Counted from the first letter of the stretch, positions 1 to 13,005 are shown. The stretch is 64,000 nt of DNA from Nectonema munidae (GCA_030549495.1 JAUIRK010000641.1:1-64000), one strand, 5' to 3'. The notes: generated by a model from the sequence alone, not told the origin. Numbers and translations are program-made.

Positions 1-1
1 A

Positions 2-135
2 CACTGTAAAAAGTGCGTTTAGAGCTTAAACATGTTTTAACGTGTTTACACGTTTGTTCTCTAAACACCATGCACTTTTTAGTGTTTATGAGTCTTCTTT
101 CTCACATGATTAGACGTCATGTGTTTAGGCTTCAC
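2..135 (+). repeat. 5' terminal inverted repeat and subterminal repeats of the CACTA element
   Basis: The first 20 or so bases match the reverse complement of 5695-5715. Several GTTTAG/TAAAC motifs follow in both orientations within the next 110 bases. In CACTA elements such clustered subterminal motifs bind the transposase; that role is known for the family and inferred here. Confidence 0.8.
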
Positions 136-689
136 AATATATATATATAAAACTATTCTCCATTCTTGGAAATAAAACTGTCTATACATCTGAGAAACGA
201 GATACATATATATGTTTAAAAGCAAGACTCATATATAGTTTATATGCATAAGAAACGAGAGGCTCCTTGCAAACATCAGTGATGGATAGATCACATATAC
301 ACTATAAAGCCATTATATGACAAGTGTATGATTTAGCACTGCTATCGGATCTCACATCTGTTTTCATTGTATACTAATTTGCTCTATGTTTTCATCTGTA
401 CAGATTTCCTTTTTTTACTTGCTTCTTCTTCTTGTGTAGCCTTATTATCACGTTTTTGCCTCGGAGTCCCTGTCTTATTTTACTTGCTATCCTCATTTAT
501 TTGCGAGTCAAAGTTCTCCTTTACACTTGTTAAATTTTTTTGTTTCCACTCACCTACTTTTAGCAACAGAATTTTTTCTCACAATTGTTTTCCCTATACT
601 CCACCACTCTACGTGTGAAGGTATTTTTATTTTTATAATTTTTTTAGCCATTAGTATAAATCCACAGGTTTTATGTTCTTTGAATTTAT

Positions 690-760
690 ATTTGAGGGCG
701 TGGGTAATCGGTTAGCGCGCTGAATCTCAAACCCAAAATGTTGGTTACTAATCTCTTACT
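690..760 (+). repeat. tRNA-like patch, possible SINE head
   Basis: The stretch GGTAATCGGTTAGCGCGC followed by CTGAATCTCAAACCC resembles the D-arm and anticodon half of a tRNA with an A-box-like core. The downstream GGTTACTAATC is a poor B box. No acceptor stem pairing was seen, so this is at best a tRNA-derived SINE fragment inside the CACTA element. Confidence 0.3.
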
Positions 761-1089
761 ACTAGATCTTTTTAGTTATTATTTTTACTTTTTAATCTTT
801 ATTAAAACTCTTTTTTTACATTTAAAAATGATGTAATATTAAATTTTCAAAATTTTATTTATCCATTTTTACAATATGTACAGTTTACAACTTTTTCTAT
901 AAGAGTGTTTTTTACAGCAAGCTTAAACGTTCCATTAGATCAACACCACTCTTTATCTTGTAAAAGTTAATAAGATCTGGTATTTTTTCTTATGCGAAAA
1001 CAAAAGAGAAGAAGATGCTTATAAAATACACAGGGTTTTTTTACTTTGGAGAGTGGGAAAACAATTAGTTAGAAAAGATGATAATGCTA

Positions 1090-1218
1090 CCCATTTACGA
1101 CCATTGTTTCTTTATGGGAACTTTTAAAGTTTTGCCATCGTTGCTTTTTATAAAAACTTCTACTATAATTCTTCTGCTTCCCATCAGATATCCTCTGATA
1201 CTTCTGGTCTTGAATGGG
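1090..1218 (+). mobile_element. piggyBac-type MITE, eroded copy
   Basis: Ends read CCCATTTACGACCA on the left and CCCATTCAAGACCAG on the right (reverse strand). The 129-bp length, the GGTC near the right end and an internal ATATCCTCTGATAC stretch parallel the copies at 15686-15815 and 39432-39558. The flanks here are GCTA and TATC, not TTAA, so either the target duplication has decayed or the ends are shifted. Confidence 0.5.
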
Positions 1219-1365
1219 TATCCAAAACTTTCTCTTTTAGAAAAAGTCTGAAATTATATTATTTTTAAGATAAATAAATTGAAATTGGGAAATTTTTTAA
1301 TATTGTTTTTGAGTTTTTTAATTGTCTAACTAAAAAAAGTATTATTTATTTAGAAAAACTTAGTA

Positions 1366-3086
1366 ATGAAATGTTCAATGTGTAGTTTTTTTACATATTT
1401 TGAAGAAGAATTCGTGTATCATCTCTTTTCTCGGCATCGATTTGAAGAAAATTTTTTTGTTGAATGTTCTTCAAAAAACTGTTTTTCTATCTTTCGTTCT
1501 TATGAGTCATTTCGTAAGCATTGCTCACGGAAACATTATTCTTCTCATCAATCAAATTCTTCTTATGCTTATTCTGACAATTCTAGAAGTTTTTCACCTG
1601 AAGTTTCATTTGAAAAGTGTCACATCAAAGATGCTTTGTTTTTGCTGAAGTTAAAAGCAAGTTTTTCGCTCAGTCAATCATCCATAAATAAAATTATCCC
1701 TTTAATCCGCACACTTGTAGATGAAAAGCTCGCTGAGGTTTACAATAAAATAAAGAACCTAGGACTTGATTGTCAAAAAATAGAAGAAATTTATAAAATT
1801 TTACAGCTTAGGTGTTTTGATGGTCTTGAGACAGAGTTTTTACAGCGCAAGTATTTTCTGAGATACTTTGATCTTGTCGAACCTCAAAAAGGTTTTTATG
1901 GGAACAAAAACTTTTATAAATTCAAAGAAAAGCAAAGTTACTAAAGATTTATTTGGATACTACGTTCCTTTTATGAACCAACTAGAAGTTATTCTCTCTT
2001 CCAATGAGATAAAGTTTTTTGATGTTAACAATCAAAAAAAGTGCATGAAAGACTTCTTTGATGGATCAAATTTTGAAAATTTGAATTTTGAGCAAAAAAA
2101 AAGTTCTCTTTATATTGCTTTATATTATGATGACTTTGAAATAGCAAACCCTATTGGCGCACATAGAAAAAAGCATAAAGTTACAGTTTTATATTGGACA
2201 CTTCTAAATATTCTACCTCATCTTCGCTTTACTTTACCATTTTCTCAACTTTTAACAATTACAAAAGCACAAACATTGAAAACTTTTGGTATCAAGACTC
2301 TTTTAAAAGACTTTGAAGAAAGTATGAAGCGGTTATTTACTGGTGTAGAACTAAAAGTTAACAAAGAAATTAAGAAAGTGTATGGTATTTTATATTGCGT
2401 TTTGGGTGACACTCCTGCAGCACAGTACATTGGTGGTTTTAAAGAAGGCGTTAGCTTTGCAAAAAAACCCTGCAGAACGTGTGAAATTGATATTTCGCAA
2501 CTTTCAAATAGTCTTTATGGGGAGCAGTTTAAGCTGAGGAACGAAAGAGAACATCAAATCAGGTGTGAGGAAATGACAAAAATGTCTCCCTCTCAGAGAA
2601 AGCATTTTTCAAAGATCTATGGCATTAATAGGTTGTCTGCTTTGAGTAGTTTTCCTTTATTTAAAGTCACTGAATGTATACTGCATGATCCCATGCATGT
2701 TTTATTTGAAGAACCTGCCTTTGAACAAAACCTCTGAACATTTTACCTGTCAAAGAAATGTTTTTACAACTGATTCTGCAAAATTAAATGGAATTAAATA
2801 CATGAAAAATGACGTTTTACTTTTCTCTAAATTGAAAAGCGACGAGCCAAAATTCTGTTTAATTGAAAAAATTTTGATTTCATCCGATGATATACTTTTT
2901 TTCGTGTGTGATAAACTTGAAATACTTGAGTTTGATGCTCATCTTAATGCTTTTTGTTGTCAAAAGCTTAACCAAAAAGTCTATGTTGAATTCGCAAAAT
3001 TTGATTACAAATGGCCTCAAACTTGTTTTTCATACAATGAAAAGATTTATGTGATTTTAGTTAAAGTTGATTTTTGTTGGTCATAA
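1366..3086 (+). pseudogene. CACTA transposase, internally deleted, frame-disrupted
   Basis: The first segment (1366-1944) starts with two C2H2-like fingers: C3, C6, H19, H24 and C34, C39, H52, H57. The second (1868-2737) is in another frame and carries YYDDFEIANPIG, then GDTPAAQYIGGFKEG, a CRTC pair and HDPMH. This order (fingers, D-D-F-E block, DxxH) is familiar from large animal transposases of the CACTA group, where DxxH lies in the catalytic core. A third frame (about 2720-3086) matches the C-terminal part by its FNG/LNG-x-Y and FDAHLNAFCCQ block. Between HDPMH and the third segment several hundred expected residues are missing, so the core is deleted. The join between segments one and two near 1870-1944 is a frameshift or a small intron. 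Recognition of the family is from memory of related proteins, not a search. Confidence 0.75.
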
Positions 3087-3217
3087 TAAAAGTGTTTTAT
3101 GTTTACAATTTTTCACTTTTTACAGATTTAAACTGTACTTATTATTCTCTTTGTCATTCAATATTTAAATTGAAGTACATTTTTTCAACGAAAAGCTTTG
3201 TATGATCAAAAATAAGT

Positions 3218-4902
3218 ATGGATAAAGTGGCGATTCAAATTAATGAAAACAGCACAACTTTACAAGTTACTCAGTGTCTTGAATCATTGAATTTTCCTTC
3301 TCACGTTGTTTCAGCTTTCAATGGTTTTTAATTTTTTTAAATCTCAATTTAAGTTTTTTTTTACATCTAGATATACATTTAGAAAACGAAATTGACGGGA
3401 TGGTATTTTATCATCTAGAAGAGAGTGATATTTTGAAAATGCTTGATAATAAAATTGGACCGACCAAAAAAGTGATGCTTTTAATCAATGAAGCTAAAGG
3501 AAAGACTGAGAAAATTAATGATCAAGGAGAAACATCAAATGAAAGTACTTCGAATTCGTCACAAGTAACTGTTTTCGATATATTTATATTTCTACAATTA
3601 TATTTTTTAGGAGAAAACAATAAATAATGAAACAAATGATAACAAAATTTTACCTAAATTCTCAAATAAAGTCACATCACTTTTGAAAAGTGGGAAAATA
3701 ATTAATGAATTTGATAGACTTGTAGAAGAAATCGCTTATCATATTATGACAATGGAAGAATTCAAAAAAAAGGAAGATTACAACTATTTAGGAAAAATGC
3801 TTTATTCTATGTATCCGTGTATTTCTTTTCCATATGGAAGATCCCCATGGGTAAATATGATTTTTAGTATTTTTTTTTAAATATTGTCGTGTTTTAGGCA
3901 TACTTTAATAAGAAACTCTCGCAAAAAAGTGCGAAATATAAGGTGGAAGTGGAATAAGAAAAAACTTTCGGGACAAAATACGAAGAAAAAGAAAAAGAGT
4001 TCACAATTCGTAGCTAGTGAAATATATCGTAAGTTATTACTTTTTTCTATTTTTTGTTTTTGCATTTTTTGTCTTCTAGAAGAAAATCAAAATGAAATGT
4101 CATCATCAGATGCCCTTAAATTATTGAGTGAACAAGTGGAGCAAAATTTTCAAGATCAAGATTTTGCGGCTTTATATCTTGCCCAAGAAATTTCTTTTTT
4201 GAGCGAAGAAATACTATAAAGAACTTACCAGTTGGTCTTAAGGAAGTTATAAATAAATTTCCTTTTCTAGAAAACTTAAAATTGGTAAACTTGTTAGTTT
4301 TCTTTGCATCTGAATATTTGATTTTCCTTTTTTTAGGTTGAAAAAGAATTTGCTCTATTAAAACCTGAATTAATTGAAGACGAAATTAATAAAAAATTTG
4401 AAGAAACTGTGGAAAAATTAGTGAGAATTTTTGACTTTGAAGTTTTCAAAGACAAAAACTTAAGAGATTTTGAAATTTTAATAAAGCTTGAGAAAAAATA
4501 TCCTTTTTATCATCTAAAAGCTCATCAAATGAAAAACTCTTCACTGTTGTTGATGTAAGCATAAATTTATACGTTATATAACAAAAATAAGCATTGTTTT
4601 TTTAGAATAGTCCATTTGATACTACATCAAAAATAGGAAGCTCTCCGAGAATGATCATTTTGAAAAATAATGAAATACGTGCCATTTACATAGTTGGAGA
4701 CGGAATTTCCTATCATGTAGATTCAAAAATAAAGAAGGCGATGATATTTTTATTGAAGACCTATTATGTTTTTGATTTATGTTATCCTAAAAGTTTTCAA
4801 ACTTTAGGATTTTTACAAAAACATGTATTAAATGATGACTTTCCTTTTTTCAAAGGATCAAATTTGATCAAATTTGAAAAAAGTTATACCGAATGGTTAT
4901 AA
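3218..4902 (+). pseudogene. SAM-domain protein gene of the CACTA element, about 7 exons
   Basis: An ATG at 3218 opens exon 1, which ends at a GT at 3324. Joining to 3383 gives AFNENEIDGMVFYHLEESDI, the second half of a sterile alpha motif (SAM, a protein-protein interaction domain), followed by KMLDNKIGPTKKVMLLI. Further plausible exons are 3383-3564, 3611-3850, 3898-4028, 4080-4284, 4337-4554 and 4606-4902, with short AT-rich introns. Later exons encode GRSPWAYFNKKLSQK, a lysine-rich stretch, a glutamine/glutamate-rich helix region and a C-terminal block with TYYVFDLCYPKSFQTLGFLQK. The reading frame breaks at least twice: in an A-run near 3928 and around 4219; the 4554/4606 junction also fails to keep phase. 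Similar SAM-plus-helical proteins accompany CACTA-like transposases in other animals, so an accessory role is likely; its biochemical job is unknown. Confidence 0.7.
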
Positions 4903-5504
4903 AAAATTCAACCTTTATGCATGTTCTTTTTTAGTTTTTTTTATTTTTTCTGTATATATTAAAATTTTCTATAAAATACATTAATAAAGCCATTTATAAA
5001 ATAAAATTTAATATTTCTTGCTCAATTTATGGATTTATTGTTTTTAATTTTTTTATATTCTAGTGTGATAAATACATAGTATATATTGATTGTTGTTTTT
5101 ATTTCTTGTTTTGAATGACCACTTTAAAAATTTCATAGTGATGTTTTATTAGTTTCTTGAAGTTCTATGTAATTGTCCCCTTGCTATTTAGTGTATTTTA
5201 TGATAACTGTGTGTTTCAAATGGGTGCGCTATGATCTATAGTGATGCATTTCTATAGAAGCCTATATAGGCTTGTGGTATAGAAGTGTCGGGTTAGATCC
5301 CCATTCATTCCATAAGAAAAATCTAGAAACCTTACACAAAGCCAATGGTTAATGATAGGAAGGGGATTCAATCAAGAAATGCACAATCTCCAAAAAAGGT
5401 CCTGCCATATTAGTGTGTTGGTATAGACACGTCTAGGGCTGAGGTCTCGGAAAAAAATTGACGTTAAATGATGTTTGTTTTTGTGTGTTTCACTCTATTT
5501 TTCA

Positions 5505-5715
5505 ATATAAACTAAACACTATCATGTTAAACGTGTCTAGAATCAAGATGTTTAGGTGTAATAGTTTTAGAGATGTTTAGGTGTTTAAAAACCATTCTAA
5601 AAATTGTGTTTAGGTGTTTAGATTTGAAACATGTTTAGATTTTTAGGTGTTCAAAATCTGTGACATTTTACGTGTTTAGTTTTGTGTTTAGATTCTAAAC
5701 ACATTTTTTACAGTG
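5505..5715 (+). repeat. 3' subterminal repeats and terminal inverted repeat of the CACTA element
   Basis: About ten copies of TGTTTAG or GTGTTTAGGTG occur in 210 bases, ending in ACACATTTTTTACAGTG, the mirror of the left end. Confidence 0.85.
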
Positions 5716-6890
5716 TACTACTCATTCATTTTTTCAACGGCAACCCCACAACATTTTCTTTTGGATGTGTTCTCATTCACCATTTCATTTCAATAAACGA
5801 AACCAAAACATCAGACATCGGTTTTCAGCACTCAACTAACACTATATTTTATGCTGACACACATCTGTTTTGGAGCTAATATTATATTACAACCTCTATA
5901 CAATATCGTAGAGTCTTTCTTCATATTTTAAGTTTTCGCATGCCATATTGGATATTGGTAAACGGCTATTATGCAGCACTCTTGACAAGTGTGCCTCTCT
6001 CTCAATCGCATAAATCACTTGTGCTATCTTTTCTGGGAGGAGAGATAACCCATAAGTACCAAAAAAAATTTTGTGAAAATATTCGCCTGAGACTGAATTG
6101 TCTAGTAGCCTAATTGTTTTTCAACCTAACATATGGTGCTGGTGCAAATTTTTGAATTGGTATAAAAGAGACAGCTAGGATACAGTGCCAGTGATAGGAA
6201 TTGCGCGGCCCTGATTCTACATAGTAAAATTTATTGGTGTTTATATTTCATATAAAAAAAACACATACAAACCATAAAAAATTTTTAATGCTTGGTATAA
6301 AAAAATTAAAGGCGCTATAGATACAGTTATTGTTTTACTTTTAACATTAAGAGAGGCAACAACTAGGCAATTACATATACTCTTTTAGAAAAAGATTCTT
6401 CTAGCTTTTTTATTAGCAAAACCTTTCAAAATATTTTTCAAGATATAATTCTAAAAATGTAGTTTATTAATTTTTAAAAACCGCTTTAAAAAATGTTCTA
6501 AGAGCTCAAGTAATAAAAAAACTGAATTTAGAAGATAAATTTATAGATTTTGGTTGGCTGTCTGTAAATATTAATTTTTTCATGTGATTTCAAAAAATAT
6601 TTTTTAAAATTTTAGAGATAAACCTCATATAATACAGATAAAGGAACACAATTGCGGGGCCCCTTTAAGGCACGGGCACAATTTAATAACATCGTTCAAA
6701 TCGGCTTGCAACCGGTCCTTCTGGAATATATGCTCCAACAATTCTATAAGACAAATTTAGAATGTTATGATAAAATAAAATGCTTTTTTCCAAACAGTGA
6801 AAAACTAACTTACTTTAACTGGATAAAAATTTGACGGAAAAAAAGCAAAAAGAATTTAACGTGTCGTTTTATAAAAGACAAGACGAAAAG
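5716..6890. other. AT-rich intergenic stretch
   Basis: No gene recognised. The open frame at 6652-6834 has no recognisable domain. Short GC-rich words (GCGCGGCCCTG near 6207, GCGGGGCCCC near 6653) stand out but do not pair into an element. Confidence 0.5.
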
Positions 6891-7700
6891 TAGGTGGGTG
6901 GCTGATTTCTGCACTTAGTTGCTATGTTTGGATTCGCGGGAACAAAGGAGTTAATGCATAATGAGGTATAGAAGAGGCAGCGAAGTGAAATGGCAGACGA
7001 GATATATTTTGCTCTTGATGAGAAGGAAAAGTGACAGAAAGTACAGCACCACGCCGGTATTGTTTGTTAGTGAGGAGGGCGGATTTGATATGCGCTTCAG
7101 ACAGACACCTCAATTACAATCAGAGTTATATGAACCTGGCATATACTTCTTGGCTGCTCTGTTGTTTTCCTTAGTTAGTGAATTATCTCGATGACACTGC
7201 TGTTAGGTTATGCGCTAGAGGAAATGAGAGTAACTTTAAATAATAGTAACAATGATGCTCGATTGTGTTCGCTTGCTCAAAGAGATAGATATGCGTATAT
7301 TGCGAGCACGGTATGAACGTCAGCTACGCTGCATCCAGAGAAATATAACAGCACAAAGGTATTTAAGCTCTTGTTAACACGCTATTTGCCAAGCCACTGT
7401 CGACACTCAGCATGTTCCACCAATTTGTGTTTATCGAGTAATGCTGTTGAGGGAAAAGGAGAAAAAGGCTCGAAGCGTCATATCATACATATAGAGAAAA
7501 AGCTCAGCCGTTCAATTCCATTTCAAACAAAGAAGCCGCTTTCTAAGCCCAAGAGAGAAGTTTACATGTTCAACTCTCGATATGGCGCAACCAAGGAAGT
7601 GCCACAAGTCTAAGACAATGATTACAGCGAAGCAAGATTGTGACGGATTAATACGATTCTCTTGAAGTACTCTTAAAAAAAGCGGTGCTATCAATTATTA
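6891..7700. other. GC-richer island with short open frames, unassigned
   Basis: Base composition is less AT-biased than the surroundings. Open frames at 6961-7194 and 7371-7613 (forward) have ordinary amino-acid variety but no domain I recognise. It could be untranslated or exonic sequence of a host gene, or an old element. Confidence 0.25.
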
Positions 7701-9520
7701 TTTCTTCACTAGAACAAAAGCTTTATGCAATTCTTTGTCCTGTTTACTTACAAATTCCAGGGAAGCAAAGTTTATCTTCAATCTAATTCCGTTTATGCAA
7801 TTTTAGTGAGAAAATCCCTCAAAACTTTTCTTTGTAACTCAGTGGAATGAGTGCCTAGGCATAATGACGCCAAGCGGACATCCAATTCGCCATCCCCTCC
7901 TTCCATCTAACTTTCCAGTTGTCTTTTACCCGAAATAAAATCAATAAAATATTTTATGATTTGCAAACCTTCCATATATATTACATTTAAAAAGCAAAAT
8001 AAAGAACATATTTATTAATGCTTATTATAATTGCGCGTAGAAGGAAAATACTAGCATTCTAAATTTTAAGTTCTCTTGATTTAGATCATGAGCTTTTCAT
8101 AATCATGAACGGTTTGGATAATTGAAGCCTCATCATCTTAACTCTGTGTGTTGAAATTCTAGGGTAAAAATTTTTACATCCTCCTTATGAGATTTAAACT
8201 GGCGTCTAGTTGTCGTTAAACTCCATTCAACTATCCACCAAGGGATAGTTTTGCTAGTCATTTTTTAAAAGTTAGACAAGCAGAGAAAATGCTCGAATTC
8301 AAATAGAACTTAAGATTTTCCATGTTTAAGAAAGTTGAATAATTCAAATAAAATTTAAACCAATTTAGCCATAATCTACATTCTACAAAATACTTGCATT
8401 TTATTTTGTACTTTTGATTTTACGCCACAATATAAAGTGGTCAATTCACCAAATAGATTTTCTAAAGTTGACTAAACTATCAAATTTACAAGCAAATTAA
8501 ATGTCCTATGTTTTCCTTATTTTTGAAGTTATACCCTTTGATGGCCATGTGACCTCCGTGTTCGAAGAAATAAAAAATTTTTGCTTTAACAAGTAACATT
8601 ACAATGAAAAATAATTCACTTGATTTGACATTTTTGATTAATTACGAAGGGGTAAAAATAATTGATAAATCAATAAAAAGTCTAGGGCCTGCAACTATAT
8701 CTTCAAATCTTTGGACACAGAAATTACCAAAATCATAATACTTTGCAATTTTTTTCAATTTTATAGGATGTCAAATTTTAAACATTTTTTAGTCATTTAA
8801 AAAAGCTTGAGGATCGCTCAAACTGATATGTCTTATAAGGGGTGGAAACTTTCTTTCTCAGAGATCCCCTAACATCTGTTTTTTAATCCTAAGTCAATCA
8901 ATTAAAAAAAAATAGTACCCAAAATCACGAATTAATAAGTTGAAAATATTGAAAATTTAGCGGTAAGAAATTTTGTTAAGCATTTCGGGCGTGACCGGAC
9001 ATTTCGTCGGCGGACAATTCATCGGATTGATTTTATAAATTAGAGATCATTAAACATCTATATTTGAGACGATTTATTTTTAGTTAAATTTATGTTATAA
9101 AGTTACTACTCTAAAACTTAGAAATGTGGCAAATAAAGTAATTGTACTAGAAATTAGTGTAATTTTTTTTAGTTAAACACTCTACTACTTTGCTTTAATA
9201 CCACTATAACATAGGAATCGTAAAAAATTGAATGTTTCTATTCTTTAAAAAAATGATTTTTACACCGTTGCTTCCCCTATTATATCAAACCATACACAAA
9301 CTTAAAAAAGTATCGATTAAATGCACACAAAAATCTTGGTATATGATAATATATGTAATTGATTATTATGGTAGTCAATAAAAATACGAGAGGTTGCGAG
9401 GTCTTCATCTTTCTAACCTGTCTGAAGATAGTCTCTAAAAATTATGAGGTCTTGTCTCTCGTGTTCAACCTCTTGAGGTTTTGGAAGATATAGGAATATT
9501 CTTTTATGAAATTACTTGTT
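7701..9520. other. AT-rich intergenic stretch with one short GC motif cluster
   Basis: No gene seen. At 8986-9035 there are GGACATTTCGTCGGCGG and GGACAATTCATCGG, members of the dispersed GACGAATTGTCC-type repeat. Confidence 0.5.
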
Positions 9521-9534
9521 CATTTTATAACAAA

Positions 9535-9600
9535 ACAGTGGTTCGCGACGAAACACCCGTTCGACGAATTGTCGAGAGACAATTGCCTGTCAATGAAATG
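9535..9600. repeat. GACGAATTGTC-type dispersed repeat
   Basis: TTCGCGACGAAACACCCG, then TTCGACGAATTGTCGAGAG, repeat the unit that forms an array at 61500-61645. The reverse-strand open frame over 9525-9827 runs through this repeat and is therefore not credited as a gene. Confidence 0.55.
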
Positions 9601-9839
9601 TCTGGGCACCATTTGGGACATGCCGCCGGTCGCCTGACTCTAAGCACAGAGTAAAGGTAAGCTGCTTCTATAGGGGAGGAGTGTGGCACTTGATTATAAG
9701 AAAGTGTAGTATACATTTCTATATCCCAAAGGAGTTCCAGGGGTGGCAAAATATATTGAAGGGGAGAGGCGGCATGAAGTTTCATGAGGGCCACCTTATG
9801 AATGGGCAATATGCCTTCAGCATTCATAATGCTGAAAAA

Positions 9840-12800
9840 TTTGAATGATGGAATAAAGGCATTTTATTCTTTAGAGCATTTTTTTCTGATTCGTGTGATA
9901 TACTTATTCTTATTGGATCTCTCACAATTCACCCACCCCCAGATTTTTCACAACAACACACAGGGGGTTCCCTGGCTTAAGCTATTAAGTATCAACCTTG
10001 ATTGAAAAGGTTTATACTCGTGCATTATAAAATGCGATTTAAAACTTCAATTTTCAATTGAAAGGAAAAAAGACTTTTTCAATGGTAGTCGAAAACTTAT
10101 ATGCATGCATGCAGTGGGCGAATTTTTGCAACCAGTTTTCTCTTTATACTGAAACGCCATTTTATGCATGACGTTGAGATTAATTCGTGATAAACAATAT
10201 AAACTTTATTCAAGGAAATAAATTTTTTTAAAGATTAATTTTTTGATTAATCTGGAGGTCATCATCAGATCACTCTTACAATACATTGTAATTTTTTTAT
10301 GAAAATCCACATTAAATTTAACTATGATATAAACGTTGTTATATCTTAACGGATCTTTTGCACAATACTGCGACAAGCGTCGTTTGAACAATACGCAAAC
10401 ATTAAAAATTAAAAAAAATATACAAGACATGTTCTTAAATTAAAAAAATATATATAGATAAATTATTAGATAAGAAGGCACAAGACGTTAATTTTCTAAA
10501 TACCGTTTTCAGAATGTGCTAGTATTTGCAAAAGACCCCTAAACTATTAAGTGAATAGAATATTTATCAAATGTAAAACTAAAAAGTCTACTTCAATCAA
10601 ATTTATAGTATTCATAGTTAAAGTACTTCAGAATAAGTTTAAAAAGCGTATTATATAATAATGTATATTGAAAGTGGGTTATCAATAAGAGTTCAAAACA
10701 TTTTGTGAAAAAGATTTTGCTAAATTTGGTAACAAAATTTAAAAATATTCTTATCCAAATAATTAGCATAAAGACGATTTGTGGTTAACATAGAAACAAT
10801 CAATAAGAATGAAACAAAAACATGAATGATTAATTTTATATTTGTATACCATTTAGAGGGACACGATTGGCTGGATAAGGGAATGCTTTGAGTAGAAGTA
10901 ATAAAAGTGACTTTGAAAAAAAGTATAGCACGTAGATTTATGAAGCAGGAAGAAAAAACTCTTGTATTTATCATCTCAAGATGTTTAAATGTAAAAAATC
11001 CAATTATTCTTCACTTCTAATGGTTATCATGAGGAGATTATTAGTTCCAAGCAAAGTGTAGGAGATGGAGCGAGTAAATTGTATGATCGCATCATTCCTT
11101 AGTATGAGTAGAATGGTTGGTTCAGGCTTTAAAAGGCAATTAAACAATAATAATCTCGTTTTATGTGGATCATGTGCATAATAAGCGTTATGGTTTATAA
11201 TTTAAAACAAACAACTTCCACGCATCACCACTACAAACATTATATCACCAGCGGTTTTTTTTAATTTTATTTCTAACGAATCTCATTATAAAAAAAGACT
11301 ACCTTTTATCGTGGTTAGCGTAGGTAGGAATCTTTTTTTTCATAACGTGGCACAATGAATTATCTCACCCGTATAAATGAATAAATTGGAAAAAGGTTTA
11401 AAGCGGATTTTCAGAACTTTGTTCAAGAAAGCAAAATAATATGATTTGAGGGAGGAAGTGTAAATGAGTGAGAGAGGCAAGGAAGGAAGCAAGCATATTG
11501 GCAGATAACTAAAATACGGATATTCACGAGACGTTTTTTCGCTTGAACAAATTTCATCAGCATTATTTCGAGGATATTAACCTACATCCCTTATTAAATA
11601 AGTGTTGTTAATATCATTTTCAAAAACTAGATGGCAACGCGTAATAAGGATTTTACGCTGTTCACAATGTATATATATATATTCTGGAAAAGCTGAACAA
11701 CAAGGTCGTGTAAGTAAAGGGATGTCAACAATCTCCATATATTTTCCTTGGCCGTAAATCAATTTTTATGCTATGGAAATATACGCAAATGTTAGAAATA
11801 TTTTTAAAATGCAAGGATTCAAAAATAACCCATACTTCCATTAAAAATTGACCTAAAATATTATTGCTAAGGAGATGATCACGAAATATGTTTAAAGTAT
11901 TCTTTTTTGAAAAGGTGCGATTTTCATACAAAAGGTTTTTATTCATTGGAATTTGTATTTCCCTTGCCACTGCTGTAGCTTGTCAATCGTGGAGAACATA
12001 TATACATATGGGGAGATATACTTCTATTTTTCATATATGATTTTATTTTTTCCATGTAGTTTCATATAAGACATACATCATCTTCACATTCGATATTCGT
12101 ATATAAATCAAACGTATCTTTCTTAGTAAAATGCGAATATCCATTTTCCAATACATAAATACAATCATCTATTTTTAGTTATTTTGTGAACTCTTTAATG
12201 AATAAAAGCTATTTCAAACCTGTTAAAAACTTGCTCTTAGTTATTTATCTTCTCAAATTTTCACAAATTCTAGATTACTTACAAAAATGGACTGTTATAT
12301 CAATTAAGAACGGTAACTCCTTTCCCATAAACCTTATAATAAAATAGGACTATTCACTTATTTTGGAAGTGATATTACAAAACAAAAGTTCACTTTATTG
12401 ACTTTTATGGCCCTATTCATGACCGTGTAGCTTTTGCTTTTATGCTAAGTTCATATCTGATTCTAAATCAGTCCCATTTTTAAAACTTAGAATCACCATT
12501 GTAAAGACGACCTGGTTACACGCAGGAAATGCATTTAGCGAACAACATTGCATTGCATACATTAAGTACTATATGTCGTCTTATTTGTATACAAATTTCT
12601 AACTTTTGTTATAAAAAAGTTAAAAAAATTATTATTATCACTAAAAAATTCTAATTATGAAAGAGATAATTAAAAAAGATTCATTATTAGTACTAATTAT
12701 TAAATTTTTCGTACTTATTGATTATCTCCCTCTTGTCTTAAAATATCTAATGTAACTAACCAACTGAAAAACTACCAAACAAAAAACTAGACAACTTATT

Positions 12801-12940
12801 AGCATGGGTAAATAAACTCTTTATTCTATTAGCTAACAAATATTGCTTTACTTTTCACCATAAAACCGAATGAACTACTGCATATTTATTAGATGAGAGT
12901 ATTGACTTCTTGATTGAGTTGAGGGAAGTAACCATGATTG
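9840..12940. other. AT-rich intergenic stretch
   Basis: Only short, biased open frames on both strands. No terminal repeats, RNA genes or recognisable domains seen. Confidence 0.5.
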
Positions 12941-12947
12941 ACGGCGA

Positions 12948-13005
12948 ATCTATCACTTAAAACTGTTGGATATAAAGTCAGCAAAAAAGAAATTCAATGA
13001 AGCTC
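12948..13005 (+). repeat. Copy 1 of a duplicated 58-bp segment
   Basis: Near-identical to 13589-13645 (ATCTATCACTTAAAAC ... CAATGAAGCTC). The two lie about 620 bases apart in the same direction. Confidence 0.75.

Larger units (their letters stand above)
2..5715 (+). mobile_element. CACTA/EnSpm DNA transposon, two-gene, degenerate
   Basis: The left end reads CACTGTAAAAAGTGCGTTTAG. The right end, read on the reverse strand, is CACTGTAAAAAATGTGTTTAG, so the termini match with few changes and begin with the CACTG typical of animal CACTA elements. The base before the left end is A and the two bases after the right end are TA, which fits a 2-bp TA target duplication, but only one left flanking base is visible. 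Inside lie a zinc-finger transposase (1366-3086) and a SAM-domain gene (3218-4902), both forward. Both subterminal zones carry repeated TGTTTAG motifs. A TTAA-type MITE copy (1090-1218) and a tRNA-like patch (about 690-760) also sit inside. Both genes are broken, so this copy should not move by itself. Family assignment rests on termini, subterminal repeats and transposase together. Confidence 0.85.

Noticed and set aside
367-715. Two forward frames near the left end of the CACTA element
   Set aside because: Hydrophobic, T-rich translation with no domain, inside the non-coding 5' part of the element.
5222-5330. tRNA-like stretch with GGGTTAGATCCCC
   Set aside because: The B-box-like word is not accompanied by stems or a proper A box.
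9525-9827. 100-residue reverse frame
   Set aside because: Passes through the GACGAATTGTC-type repeat and has no recognisable domain.
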